Shown: positions 43,517 through 51,717, numbered from the stretch's first letter. The stretch: DNA of 61,807 nucleotides from Ruminococcus sp. (GCF_019417665.1 NZ_DXUU01000010.1:1-61807); one strand, 5' to 3'. Made by a program: numbers and translations. The notes: generated by a model not told the origin, from the sequence alone.

Positions 43517-43870
43517 ATGCGGTATTGTCCACGCTGTCAGGCATTGGTGTCAAAAGAGAGCCGATTCTGCATGTACTGCGGTCAGCCATTTGATGATCGG
43601 GCAGAAGGTTTGAGCGTTGCAGCATTGGTTTGCGGCATTCTTTCTGCGGTAATGCTGTGGTCAGGTACTGGATTATTTGTCGGCATCCCGGGGATCATCC
43701 TTGCACGTATCGCTGAAAAACGTGCTGTAAATCCAAAAAATGCACAGCGCGCCAGAATGGCACTGGTTTGTTCCATCATTGGGATCATCGGTTCTATCGC
43801 AGCTGTCCTGCTTTTTATCGGACTGCTTTTACTCATAGGCAAAGCAATGGTGGACGGTATGCCAAGGTAA
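43517..43870 (+). CDS. Zinc-ribbon membrane protein, DUF4190-like
   Basis: A 117-residue protein with an N-terminal zinc ribbon (YCPRCQALVSKESRFCMYCG) and two membrane helices that match the DUF4190 pattern (LSVAALVCGILSAV, then IPGIILARIAEKRA and a final hydrophobic stretch). Function unknown. I prefer ATG 43517 to a GTG at 43508, which sits too close to the AAGGGA site. A paralogue follows at 43969. Confidence 0.82.
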   Translation: MRYCPRCQALVSKESRFCMYCGQPFDDRAEGLSVAALVCGILSAVMLWSGTGLFVGIPGIILARIAEKRAVNPKNAQRARMALVCSIIGIIGSIAAVLLFIGLLLLIGKAMVDGMPR

Positions 43871-43968
43871 TTTGCTGATATCAATCTGTCAAAGTTCTTG
43901 ATCTTTTTTATCAAAATCAACTGGAAATTACAAATAAACAGAAACATCTATAAACGGAGGAATGATTC

Positions 43969-44796
43969 ATGATCACTTGTGAAACCTGCGGCGAATTGCT
44001 GCCTGACGACACTCAATTCTGCTCCAACTGCGGCACACCGCTGTCCGATACATCGCCGAAACCGGATACGATCGACACACCCGCACCGGATACTACAGAC
44101 AGCATCCCGGCAGAATCGGCTGCTGCACCGGAACCACCTGTCCAGGATTCCGTACAGCCAGCATCACCTACTGAGACATTTTCTGGGACATCCCAGTCGG
44201 AATCCCCTGAGACATACAATCCCTATACCATGCCGGAGACTTCTGCACAGAATCCCTATGCGCAGACCAGTTACCCAAATCAGCCCCAACCTGCACCCCA
44301 GCAAAATTACAGCCAACAGCAGTACGGGCAGGTTTCCTATGGGCAGCAGAATCCTCAGCAATCTTATGGACAACAGCAGAGCTACAACCAGCCAAACTAT
44401 GAACAGAACACCTATGGGCAATCTGGTTATGGACAACAGACCTATGGACAGCCGGGCTATGGACAGAATCCTTATACCCAGTATCCTCAGAACTATTACC
44501 AGAATACACAAAAAACAGACGGCAAAAGTGTTGCAGGAATGATTCTTGGTATCATCTCTATTCTTGCCACCTGTACTTATGGTGCCGGCATTATCTTTGG
44601 CATTGCCGGACTAGTCTTTTCCATCCTTGCACGGAAAGATGCAAAGGTCAAGCCGGAATTCTCCAGCAGCAGCAATAGCATGGCAAATGCCGGTCTGATC
44701 TGCTCCATCATCGGTGTTGTACTCTCTGTACTGGTCATCTTATGTCTTATCCTCGCTATGGTGGCAGTAGAGTTTACAGCATACGATTATTATTAA
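43969..44796 (+). CDS. Zinc-ribbon / Tyr-Gly-Gln-rich / DUF4190-like membrane protein
   Basis: A 275-residue paralogue of the preceding gene: zinc ribbon (CETCGELLPDDTQFCSNCG), an acidic Pro/Ser/Asp region, a low-complexity stretch of about 90 residues rich in YGQ, SYGQ and QQ (about 90-180), and a C-terminal membrane pair (KSVAGMILGIISILATC, LVFSILARKDAKVK). The low-complexity part resembles prion-like domains that self-associate. CGGAGGAATG precedes the ATG. Function unknown; the ribbon and tail suggest a cytoplasmic sensor or scaffold at the membrane. Confidence 0.8.
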   Translation: MITCETCGELLPDDTQFCSNCGTPLSDTSPKPDTIDTPAPDTTDSIPAESAAAPEPPVQDSVQPASPTETFSGTSQSESPETYNPYTMPETSAQNPYAQTSYPNQPQPAPQQNYSQQQYGQVSYGQQNPQQSYGQQQSYNQPNYEQNTYGQSGYGQQTYGQPGYGQNPYTQYPQNYYQNTQKTDGKSVAGMILGIISILATCTYGAGIIFGIAGLVFSILARKDAKVKPEFSSSSNSMANAGLICSIIGVVLSVLVILCLILAMVAVEFTAYDYY

Positions 44797-44870
44797 GGCA
44801 ACAGCAGCGCACCGGAGATATTTCCTGTGCGCTTTTTTACAGCCGTGCTGTAGAGAAGGCTATCAGCATC

Positions 44871-44899
44871 TTGCATATCCACCGCTGATGTGGTATACT
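44871..44899 (+). promoter_or_regulatory. Promoter of the LRR-dockerin gene
   Basis: TTGCAT (44871-44876), 17 bp, TATACT (44894-44899). Confidence 0.75.
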
Positions 44900-44937
44900 T
44901 ATCTCATATCCACATCAAGACACGAAAGGACACATAT

Positions 44938-46935
44938 ATGAAACAGTTTTGGAAAATCGGAACAACAGTGCTCACTGCCGCAGTAATGCTGATACAAACA
45001 ATGCCTGTTCTCGCAGCAGATACCACAGAAGTACTTTCCTATGGGGATATCACATATCGGGAAAAATCAGACAGTACGCTGGAGATCACCGGTCTCACTG
45101 AACCGTATGAGGCAACAAAAGCAAACATTCCGGCAGAGATCAATGGAAAAACCGTCACCAGTATCGGTGCAGATGCTTTTAAGTACGTGGGACAGGAATT
45201 GACTGAGGTCACGATCCCTGATACTGTGACAGTCATAGGAGACGGTGCATTCTGGGACTGTGATAAGATGGTGACATTCGAACTGCCAGACGGACTGACT
45301 ACCATTGGCGAAAGCGCATTTATGGGTTGTGATGTGCTGAAAAGCATCGTGATCCCGAACAGTGTTACTACAATTGGAAAAGAAGCGTTTTTCTGGAGTG
45401 CCCTGGAAGAGATCCAATTGTCCGCCAATCTGACAGAAATTGCGCCCGAACTGCTTGGCGGCTGTGATTATCTGAAAACAGTGACCGTACCTGCTGGCGT
45501 TACCACCATCGGAGACAGAGCCTTTGCTTATATGGACGCCCTGGAATCCGTCACGCTCCCTGAGGGTGTGACTACTATTGGTGAAGGGGCATTCAGCGAG
45601 TGTACTGCATTGTCCACCGTTACCATCCCCTCTACTGTCACAGAAATTGGTGAAAAAGCATTCTATCAGGCAAGCGGTCTTCTGGAGATTACCATCTTGG
45701 GTGAAATCACCACGATTCGTGACTGCACTTTCTCCGAGTGTAAGAATCTAAAAACTGTAACTCTTCCCGACAGTGTCACTACCATCGAATCATGCGCATT
45801 CAGCTGGTGTGACTCCCTGGAAACTGTGACTGTCCCTGCGAATCTAAAAACCATCGGCGAAGACGCTTTTTATCCCGACGGTGCGTTACAGTCTTTCTGG
45901 CTGCCGGACGGCGTAACAGAAATCGGCAAAGGTGCGTTTCATGGCTGTACCTCTCTTACAGAATTTTATATTCCCACTGGCATAACAGAACTAAACCCCA
46001 GCACCATAAGCAACTGTTGGAATATGACAAAGCTGACCATTGGCGATACTTTAAAAGAAATTTCATCCTATTCTATGTACGGCACGAATAAACTAACGGA
46101 AATTTCTGTTTCAGAAAACAATCCATACCTGATGGATTCTGACGGTGTTGTATATGATAAAACTATGACAACACTAGTCGTCTACCCCATGGGGAAAACT
46201 GACGAGTTATACACGATCCCGGACGGTGTGACGACCATTGCATCACGTGGGCTGATCTGTTCCGACCTGACCAATTTGTACCTGCCTGATAGTCTGACTT
46301 CTATTGAGGAGAACAGCGTATATTCGGATGCGCTCACAGATGTTTGGTATGACGGTACAAAAGCCATGTGGGAGAAAAATGTCACCATTGCAGAAAACAA
46401 TGAAACGTTCCAAAGTGCAGCAATACATTTCAAGGAAGAGCCTGTTGTAACCCCCGTTGTCCCAGAACAGAACTACGCATCCGGCGATCCCCTGCCGACA
46501 ATCACATTATCTGAAGGAGATACACCGGGCACGATTACCTGGACAGAAGATACAACAAAAGTTCTTCACGGCGGTGCAAATCTTCTGCATTGGGTATTTA
46601 CCCCTACAGACACCGCTGCATACCGCACCGCATCCGGCACAATCAATATCAAAGCGACCTTTGCAGAGGATGAGGGCACCCGCGGCGATGTGGACGGAAA
46701 CGGCATTATTAATGCAGATGATGCCTATCTGACGCTAATATATTACGCAAAGCGTTCCTTGGGTAACACTAGCTATACCATGACCGGCAGCGCAGAGGCA
46801 GACCAGGCACTGATACCCTTGGTAGATGTGAACTGTGATGGCACAATTGATGCAGATGATGCATATCTGATGCTGCTGTATTATGCCAAAACCTCTGTCA
46901 GCGGGACAGATGTACTGTGGGAAGATCTGGTCTGA
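44938..46935 (+). CDS. BspA-type leucine-rich repeat protein with dockerin
   Basis: A 665-residue secreted protein: signal peptide (about 1-27), roughly fifteen LRR_5/BspA repeats of about 23 residues (pattern IGxxAFxxCxxLxxVxIPxxVTTIG; about 50-500), an Ig-like or beta-sandwich segment (about 503-575, YASGDPLPTITLSEGDTPG), and a C-terminal dockerin (about 581-650; DVDGNGIINADDAYL and DVNCDGTIDADDAYL). BspA repeats bind host or plant polymers and proteins. The start at 44938 follows GAAAGGA. The dockerin closely resembles that of the GLUG protein at 15.5 kb. Confidence 0.93.
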   Translation: MKQFWKIGTTVLTAAVMLIQTMPVLAADTTEVLSYGDITYREKSDSTLEITGLTEPYEATKANIPAEINGKTVTSIGADAFKYVGQELTEVTIPDTVTVIGDGAFWDCDKMVTFELPDGLTTIGESAFMGCDVLKSIVIPNSVTTIGKEAFFWSALEEIQLSANLTEIAPELLGGCDYLKTVTVPAGVTTIGDRAFAYMDALESVTLPEGVTTIGEGAFSECTALSTVTIPSTVTEIGEKAFYQASGLLEITILGEITTIRDCTFSECKNLKTVTLPDSVTTIESCAFSWCDSLETVTVPANLKTIGEDAFYPDGALQSFWLPDGVTEIGKGAFHGCTSLTEFYIPTGITELNPSTISNCWNMTKLTIGDTLKEISSYSMYGTNKLTEISVSENNPYLMDSDGVVYDKTMTTLVVYPMGKTDELYTIPDGVTTIASRGLICSDLTNLYLPDSLTSIEENSVYSDALTDVWYDGTKAMWEKNVTIAENNETFQSAAIHFKEEPVVTPVVPEQNYASGDPLPTITLSEGDTPGTITWTEDTTKVLHGGANLLHWVFTPTDTAAYRTASGTINIKATFAEDEGTRGDVDGNGIINADDAYLTLIYYAKRSLGNTSYTMTGSAEADQALIPLVDVNCDGTIDADDAYLMLLYYAKTSVSGTDVLWEDLV

Positions 46936-46949
46936 TAGAGAAAAATCAT

Positions 46950-47122
46950 AGGCAATACCGCACGAAGATTGTACGTCAGATGTGCAGTCAGATTTTTCGT
47001 CAGATGAAACAAAAAGCGGAGTGAATACTTTGTGTATTCACGAGCATTTTTGTGAAATATGACGGAAAATGTGCAAGCATATGACGTGCAAAGCCGTCAG
47101 GCGGTCTTTGTGCGGTGTTGCC
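46950..47122. repeat. GGCAAYACYGCAC palindrome family, copy B (MITE-like)
   Basis: A 173-bp element with terminal inverted repeats matching at 16 of 18 positions (GGCAATACCGCACGAAGA against the complement of 47105-47122). The inner sequence has internal short stems and no gene. It ends 21 bases before the LysR start, so it may supply or disturb that gene's promoter. Confidence 0.7.
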
Positions 47123-47143
47123 CATAAATTAGAGGGGTGTGAA

Positions 47144-48025
47144 ATGGAGTTATTACAACTGGAATACTTTTATGCGGTTGCCAAAAATCAGCATGTAACA
47201 CGTACTGCGGAACAACTGCACATTGCTCAGCCATCTCTGACCCAGAGCATCCGAAGGTTGGAGAAAGAATTGGGTGTCCCCCTGTTTTATCACAACGGCA
47301 GAAATATTGCTCTGACGGAATATGGCGTCTACCTCCGGGATGCTCTGACGCCTATTTTGGACAATCTGCACCAAATTCCAGAAACCATCCAGGAATTGGC
47401 GCAGATTCGAAAAAAGACCATCCGGCTCAATGTTTTGGCTGCTTCTACCCTGGTGACCCATGCGCTGATCTCCTATAAAAAGCAGCACAGCGGTCTGAAT
47501 TTCCGACTTATCCAGAATTCCCAATGCGAGGATGCAGACATCACCATCTTTACCCGGTCATTTTTTCAGGAACCATCCGATTCTAAAGAACGTTATCAGA
47601 TTTTTACAGAACGAATCTTTCTGGCAGTCCCCCAGAATTCCGCTTATGCGCACTGTACCAGCGTTCTGTTGAAGGATTTCGCCCAACAGGATTTCATTAG
47701 CTTATCCGGCTCTCGAAGCATTCGTACGATCTGCGACCGCTATTGTCTCCACGCTGGATTTATGCCCAACATCATCTATGAAAGTGACAGCCCTGATACG
47801 GTAAAAAACCTGATTGCCGGCGGCCTTGGGGTTGGCTTCTGGCCGCATTACACCTGGGGTAAGGCAGATATGGAACAGATCCAGTTGCTGCCCATTGCAG
47901 AACCCACCTGTCAGAGAGATATTATCATTCAGCTGCACCAACGTGCCATAGAACATGAAGAAGTCGTCAGTTTTTTTGAGTTCCTGAGCCGGTATCTACA
48001 GAATCTGAAACAACATCCAGTGTAA
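47144..48025 (+). CDS. LysR family transcriptional regulator
   Basis: A 293-residue LTTR. The N-terminal winged helix is typical: LQLEYFYAVAKNQHVTRTAE, HIAQPSLTQSIRRLEKELGV, LFYHNGRNIALTEYG. The C-terminal part has the periplasmic-binding fold for a co-inducer. The start at 47144 follows GAGGGG; the longer frame to 47069 runs through repeat B. It stands alone, flanked by palindrome copies B and C, with no divergent target gene, so its regulon is unclear. Confidence 0.93.
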   Translation: MELLQLEYFYAVAKNQHVTRTAEQLHIAQPSLTQSIRRLEKELGVPLFYHNGRNIALTEYGVYLRDALTPILDNLHQIPETIQELAQIRKKTIRLNVLAASTLVTHALISYKKQHSGLNFRLIQNSQCEDADITIFTRSFFQEPSDSKERYQIFTERIFLAVPQNSAYAHCTSVLLKDFAQQDFISLSGSRSIRTICDRYCLHAGFMPNIIYESDSPDTVKNLIAGGLGVGFWPHYTWGKADMEQIQLLPIAEPTCQRDIIIQLHQRAIEHEEVVSFFEFLSRYLQNLKQHPV

Positions 48026-48072
48026 AAAGATATCGCCTGTCTTAATTTGCATCCCTCTATATGTAAGATAAC

Positions 48073-48105
48073 GGCAACACTGCACAATCTTCGTGTGGTG
48101 TTGCC
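48073..48105. repeat. GGCAAYACYGCAC palindrome family, copy C
   Basis: A 33-bp minimal copy: GGCAACACTGCAC and GTGTGGTGTTGCC around a short loop. It may act as a terminator-like stem for the LysR gene. Confidence 0.7.
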
Positions 48106-48151
48106 TAAATTAATTTCTAAGTTAATTCTCGTGAAAAATGTAGCAATTCCC

Positions 48152-48180
48152 TTGACAAACTGAGAAAAATATTGTAAAAT
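48152..48180 (+). promoter_or_regulatory. Promoter of the amidase gene
   Basis: TTGACA (48152-48157), 17 bp, TAAAAT (48175-48180). Confidence 0.85.
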
Positions 48181-48247
48181 GTTCTATGTATGATAACGAC
48201 AGCCTGTCTCCGACCAGGATGCAAGCAAGAGAAATGAGGAATCTAAA

Positions 48248-49816
48248 ATGCATTATCCAAAACTGTTCCGGCTGCTTTTGCCGCTGAGTGCAGCTGCCAG
48301 TGGAATCCTGCTGTTCTCTGGGACAGCTTCCGCAGAAGCCACAGATACAGCTGCTGTGCCTGTTGCCACTGGCGTTCCCGTGGCAACGGCAGTCCCTGTA
48401 GCAACAGACACTGCACCGGAAATAAATATCCCCGAAACAGATCCGGTCTCCCCGAAAGAAGGCGACTGGATGGATTCAGCTGAGGGACGAAAATACTGTT
48501 ATGACGACGGCTCCTTTGCCATAGATGTACAGATCATCGACGGTATCCCCTATCTGTTCCAGAAAGACGGCACTCTGCTGACGGGCTGGCAAAATTTTGA
48601 CGGTGCTTGGCATTATTATGATCCGCAGACCTATCAGGCGGCAGTGGGCGTCCAGGAAATCGACGAAAGCATCTATCTATTTGACTATACTGGTACTGAA
48701 AAAACCGGCTGGCGTACAGTAAACGGCATCCGGCGTTATTACGATCCTGAAACCGGACAACTGTGCAGCGGTTGGTTCACTTATGCCGGAAACCGCTATT
48801 ACATCGATCCCGAAACCGGAAAGGTGACAGGAGAATTCACGCTGGACGGTGTGAAATACTTATTCGACAGCGAATATGGCACCCAGAAAACTGGATTCTG
48901 TACATTTTCGGACAAAACAGTCTCCTACTATGAGACAGACGGTTCGCCTCTTTCCGGCTGGCTGGAACAATCCGGAAAAAAGTATTATTTCAACAATAAC
49001 TACGTGATGCAGACCGGCTGGCAGGTCATTGACCAGAACAAATATCACTTTGCACCTGATGGAACCATGCAAAAGAGCTGGCAGACCATTGACGGAAATC
49101 GCTACTATTTCCTCGGCACTGGCATTATGCAGACCGGTTGGCTGACACTTTCCACCGGAGACTATTATTTCCTGAATGACGGCACTATGGCAACCGGTGC
49201 ACAGATTATTGATGGAAAAAAATATCTGTTTCAAGAAAATGGCACGTTAAAACGCATTCGTGTCTGTCTGGATGCCGGACACTACGGAAAGTACAACCGC
49301 AGTCCTGTGAATGGTGCATATTACGAGTCGGATATGAGCTGGAATCTGCATCTGAAACTGAAAGCAGCACTGGAATCCTATGGCATTGAGGTCGTTACTA
49401 CTCGTCCCACTCAGGCAGGCGATCTGGGATTGGAAGAACGAGGAAAAAAGGCGGCAGGCTGTGACTTATTTCTGAGCCTTCACAGCAATGCCGGCAATAG
49501 TTCTTCTATAGACGCTCCCCTAGCATGCTGCACGGTAACAGGTGCTGGGGATGTGCTGGGACAAAAACTAGCAGATACGGTGCACCAGGTCATGGGCACT
49601 TATCAGGCAGGCACCATTTGGAAACGTGTGGGAGAACATGGAGATTATTACGGCGTGCTCCGAGGTGCTACCTCTGTAGGTGTTCCGGCGATCTTGCTGG
49701 AGCACAGCTACCACACCAATCCGCGTGCCACAAACTGGCTTCTCAACGATGCCAACCTACAACGCATGGCACAGGCAGAAGCGGCTGTGATCGCAACATA
49801 TTTCGGTGTATTATAA
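48248..49816 (+). CDS. Secreted cell-wall-binding-repeat N-acetylmuramoyl-L-alanine amidase
   Basis: A 522-residue protein: signal peptide (about 1-29), a repetitive PVAT linker, a run of choline-binding-type CW repeats (about 75-335; units such as TGWQNFDGAWHYYDP and KTGWRTVNGIRRYYDP), and a C-terminal Amidase_3 domain (about 337-520). The zinc site is complete: DAGHYG, the Glu of YYESDMSW, and SLHSNAG; the catalytic Glu is in LLEHSYHTN. It should cleave the lactyl-Ala bond of peptidoglycan at the surface. AGAAATGAGGAATC precedes the ATG. The same neighbourhood has a holin and a GH25 lysozyme. Confidence 0.95.
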   Translation: MHYPKLFRLLLPLSAAASGILLFSGTASAEATDTAAVPVATGVPVATAVPVATDTAPEINIPETDPVSPKEGDWMDSAEGRKYCYDDGSFAIDVQIIDGIPYLFQKDGTLLTGWQNFDGAWHYYDPQTYQAAVGVQEIDESIYLFDYTGTEKTGWRTVNGIRRYYDPETGQLCSGWFTYAGNRYYIDPETGKVTGEFTLDGVKYLFDSEYGTQKTGFCTFSDKTVSYYETDGSPLSGWLEQSGKKYYFNNNYVMQTGWQVIDQNKYHFAPDGTMQKSWQTIDGNRYYFLGTGIMQTGWLTLSTGDYYFLNDGTMATGAQIIDGKKYLFQENGTLKRIRVCLDAGHYGKYNRSPVNGAYYESDMSWNLHLKLKAALESYGIEVVTTRPTQAGDLGLEERGKKAAGCDLFLSLHSNAGNSSSIDAPLACCTVTGAGDVLGQKLADTVHQVMGTYQAGTIWKRVGEHGDYYGVLRGATSVGVPAILLEHSYHTNPRATNWLLNDANLQRMAQAEAAVIATYFGVL

Positions 49817-49873
49817 AAATACAATATCAATTTTTCACCCGGAATCTTATGAATTCCGGGTGTTTTTCTATAA

Positions 49874-49921
49874 AGGCAACATCACACAAAACTTCTAGAC
49901 ATTCTTTGTGTGATGTTGCCT
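49874..49921. repeat. GGCAAYACYGCAC palindrome family, copy D
   Basis: A 48-bp near-perfect hairpin (AGGCAACATCACACAAA against TTTGTGTGATGTTGCCT) just after the amidase gene. It may double as its terminator. Confidence 0.7.
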
Positions 49922-49943
49922 AAAAATATTTTGAGAAGAGGGA

Positions 49944-49971
49944 TTGACTTTTTCTGATCTGCTGGTATATT
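49944..49971 (+). promoter_or_regulatory. Promoter of the small-ORF/holin/lysozyme cassette
   Basis: TTGACT (49944-49949), 16 bp, TATATT (49966-49971), 22 bases before the small ORF start. Confidence 0.65.
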
Positions 49972-49992
49972 CCTGAGATGCGGAAGGAGATC

Positions 49993-50091
49993 ATGGGAAA
50001 ATTTTTGTTGGTAAATACATCTGGCAATCTGAAACCAGAAATGTTAGTACCTATGACTGGAGATTTTACTATAAAGGAGGATGTGAAGTGA
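49993..50091 (+). CDS. Small protein (32 aa) upstream of the holin
   Basis: A 32-residue reading frame (starts MGKFLLVNTSGNLKPEM, ends FTIKEDVK) with a good site (GGAAGGAGATC) at 4-8 bases. Its stop TGA overlaps the GTG start of the holin (GTGA), and the holin's AAAGGAGG lies inside it, so the two are translationally coupled. No signal or membrane segment. Not recognised. It could be a real small protein or a leader peptide controlling holin synthesis. Confidence 0.6.
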   Translation: MGKFLLVNTSGNLKPEMLVPMTGDFTIKEDVK

Positions 50092-50501
50092 AGGAATCTA
50101 TTTGCGCCGTGCTTGGCGTTGCTGGCAGCTTTATCGCTGGATTGTTCGGAGGTTGGGATGCGTCACTGACAACATTACTAATCTTTATGGGTGTGGACTA
50201 CTTGACCGGGCTTATTGTTGCGGCGGCAGGCAAGTCCCAAAAGAGTGAAAATGGACATCTGTCCAGCCTCATCGGGTGGACAGGACTTGCCAAGAAAGGC
50301 GTGTCCCTACTGCTAGTATTGGTTGCAGTGCGGCTGGATATTATGCTGGGGACAAGCTACATTCGGGATGGGGTCTGCATTGCATTTATGGTAAACGAGC
50401 TTATATCTATCGTGGAAAATGCAGGTCTGCTTGGCGTGCCTATGCCGGAAGTATTGACAAAAGCAATTGATTTGCTGCAAGGCAAAGGAAAGGATGATTG
50501 A
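50088..50501 (+). CDS. Phage-type holin (Cp-1/toxin-secretion family)
   Basis: A 137-residue membrane protein with three or four hydrophobic segments and the TIGR01593-type signature: SLTTLLIFMGVDYLTGLIVA, SSLIGWTGLAKKGVSLLLVL, and IVENAGLLGVPMPE. Holins form membrane lesions that release an endolysin. The start is GTG at 50088 with AAAGGAGGATGTGAA upstream. It is followed one base later by the GH25 lysozyme gene, but no other phage gene is near. Family members also act as toxin-secretion (TcdE-like) proteins. Confidence 0.92.
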   Translation: MKESICAVLGVAGSFIAGLFGGWDASLTTLLIFMGVDYLTGLIVAAAGKSQKSENGHLSSLIGWTGLAKKGVSLLLVLVAVRLDIMLGTSYIRDGVCIAFMVNELISIVENAGLLGVPMPEVLTKAIDLLQGKGKDD

Positions 50502-50502
50502 C

Positions 50503-51216
50503 ATGGCAGTGAAAAACTATACTTACAGCGACACCACACAGCTGACACCGCATTTCAAGGCAAGCGAATTTCGCTGTAAATTCGGCATTGCCAAATCGTC
50601 CATGATGGGTAGTTCCGGCGTGAAAGCCAAAGGCATTGACGTTTCTAAGCATCAAGGTGTAATCGACTGGGATAAGGTTAAGGCATCTGGCAAGGTGGAT
50701 TTTGCCATGATCCGGGTTGGTGTCGGCAGCGATATCGCCAGCCAAGATGATGCGCAAGCAGTGCGGAATATGACGGAATGCGAGCGTGTGGGGCTGCCAT
50801 ACGGCGTGTATCTGTATTCCTACGCATTATCAACAAATGAAGCGGAAAGCGAAGCAAAGCATGTTTTGCGTGTGATCTCCGGCAGAAAGCCTGTGCTTGG
50901 CGTATGGCTGGACATGGAGGATGCTGACGGATACAAGTCACGGCACGGAAAACCCCTGAATGCTGCAAACGGCAGCCTGTACACACAGATTTGCCGGACT
51001 TTTTGCAGTCGGATTGCCGGGGCTGGTGTGTACGCAAGCAAGAGCGTGCTGGCGGATATCCTAAGTGTATCCGACCTGCCTATCTGGGTTGCGCAGTGGG
51101 CAAGCAAGTGTACTTATAGCGGTGCTTATGATCTCTGGCAGTACAGCAATGTCGGAAAGGTGGACGGCATTTCTGGTAATGTGGATTTAGATTATTCGTA
51201 TCGAGACGTTTTATAG
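50503..51216 (+). CDS. GH25 lysozyme (endolysin) with truncated M15-like N terminus
   Basis: A 237-residue muramidase. Residues from about 46 form a GH25 domain: GIDVSKHQGVIDWDKV with the first acid, YGVYLYSYALS, the catalytic pair in WLDMEDADG, and WVAQWASKC and LWQYSNVG near the end. The first 30 residues (YSDTTQLTPHFKASEFRCKFG) resemble the start of phage M15_3 peptidases, but the rest of that domain is absent. After the stop, another frame (about 51205-51288) carries the heptad-rich SKQESKDTLEQILDHVASID and then a stop, as if a C-terminal tail had been lost by frameshift. ATG 50503 follows GGAAAGGATG. Confidence 0.92.
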   Translation: MAVKNYTYSDTTQLTPHFKASEFRCKFGIAKSSMMGSSGVKAKGIDVSKHQGVIDWDKVKASGKVDFAMIRVGVGSDIASQDDAQAVRNMTECERVGLPYGVYLYSYALSTNEAESEAKHVLRVISGRKPVLGVWLDMEDADGYKSRHGKPLNAANGSLYTQICRTFCSRIAGAGVYASKSVLADILSVSDLPIWVAQWASKCTYSGAYDLWQYSNVGKVDGISGNVDLDYSYRDVL

Positions 51217-51323
51217 TAAGCAAGAATCGAAAGACACATTAGAACAGATCCTGGATCATGTCGCAAGCATTGATAAAAAATTGAAGTGATAAAACACGGG
51301 TTAAATACCGTTTATATGCAATG

Positions 51324-51363
51324 AAAAACGCCCTTGAGCAGCAACGTTCAGGAGCGTTTTTTT
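51324..51363 (+). terminator. Terminator of the lysis cassette
   Basis: AAAACGCCCTTGA (51325-51337) and TTCAGGAGCGTTTT (51347-51360) pair with one mismatch or bulge, then T. The stretch 51364-51600 holds no gene I can support. Confidence 0.75.
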
Positions 51364-51609
51364 CGTTTTGCGTGTCAATTTTTTGCACTTTGTGCGGCAA
51401 GCTGCAATTTTGTCGAGGCATTGCCAAAGGATAAAGCTGTATGCAGTACATCTGTTGCAGCGAATTATTATTTATGATGATCTTAATTCCTTTCCAAGCA
51501 GAGTTTCTTCTTAATATGTATTACAAAAGGCTTTGAAGGATAAAACAAATTTCACGTTTTAGTCATAAAAAGAAATGATTCTCTTCTTCAAAACATAATA
51601 AGTTATCGC

Positions 51610-51638
51610 TTGACAAAAACTTTATTATCTGTTATAAT
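51610..51638 (+). promoter_or_regulatory. Promoter of marR-FUSC
   Basis: TTGACA (51610-51615), 17 bp, TATAAT (51633-51638). Confidence 0.9.
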
Positions 51639-51641
51639 TGT

Positions 51642-51666
51642 AAGTAGTTCACATTGTAAACCACTT
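51642..51666. promoter_or_regulatory. Candidate MarR operator
   Basis: A 25-bp near-palindrome just downstream of the -10: AAGTAGTTCACA (51642-51653), centre T, TGTAAACCACTT (51655-51666); 10 of 12 positions match. Position and shape fit an autorepressor site. Confidence 0.7.
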
Positions 51667-51717
51667 GAATTTAATAAACTTTTTATAGCCCAATATGATA
51701 GGAGGATATAAGTCTGT

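Noticed and set aside
48248..51216. Complete prophage at 48-51 kb
   Set aside because: Only holin and lysozyme are phage-like; no integrase, structural or packaging genes are present.
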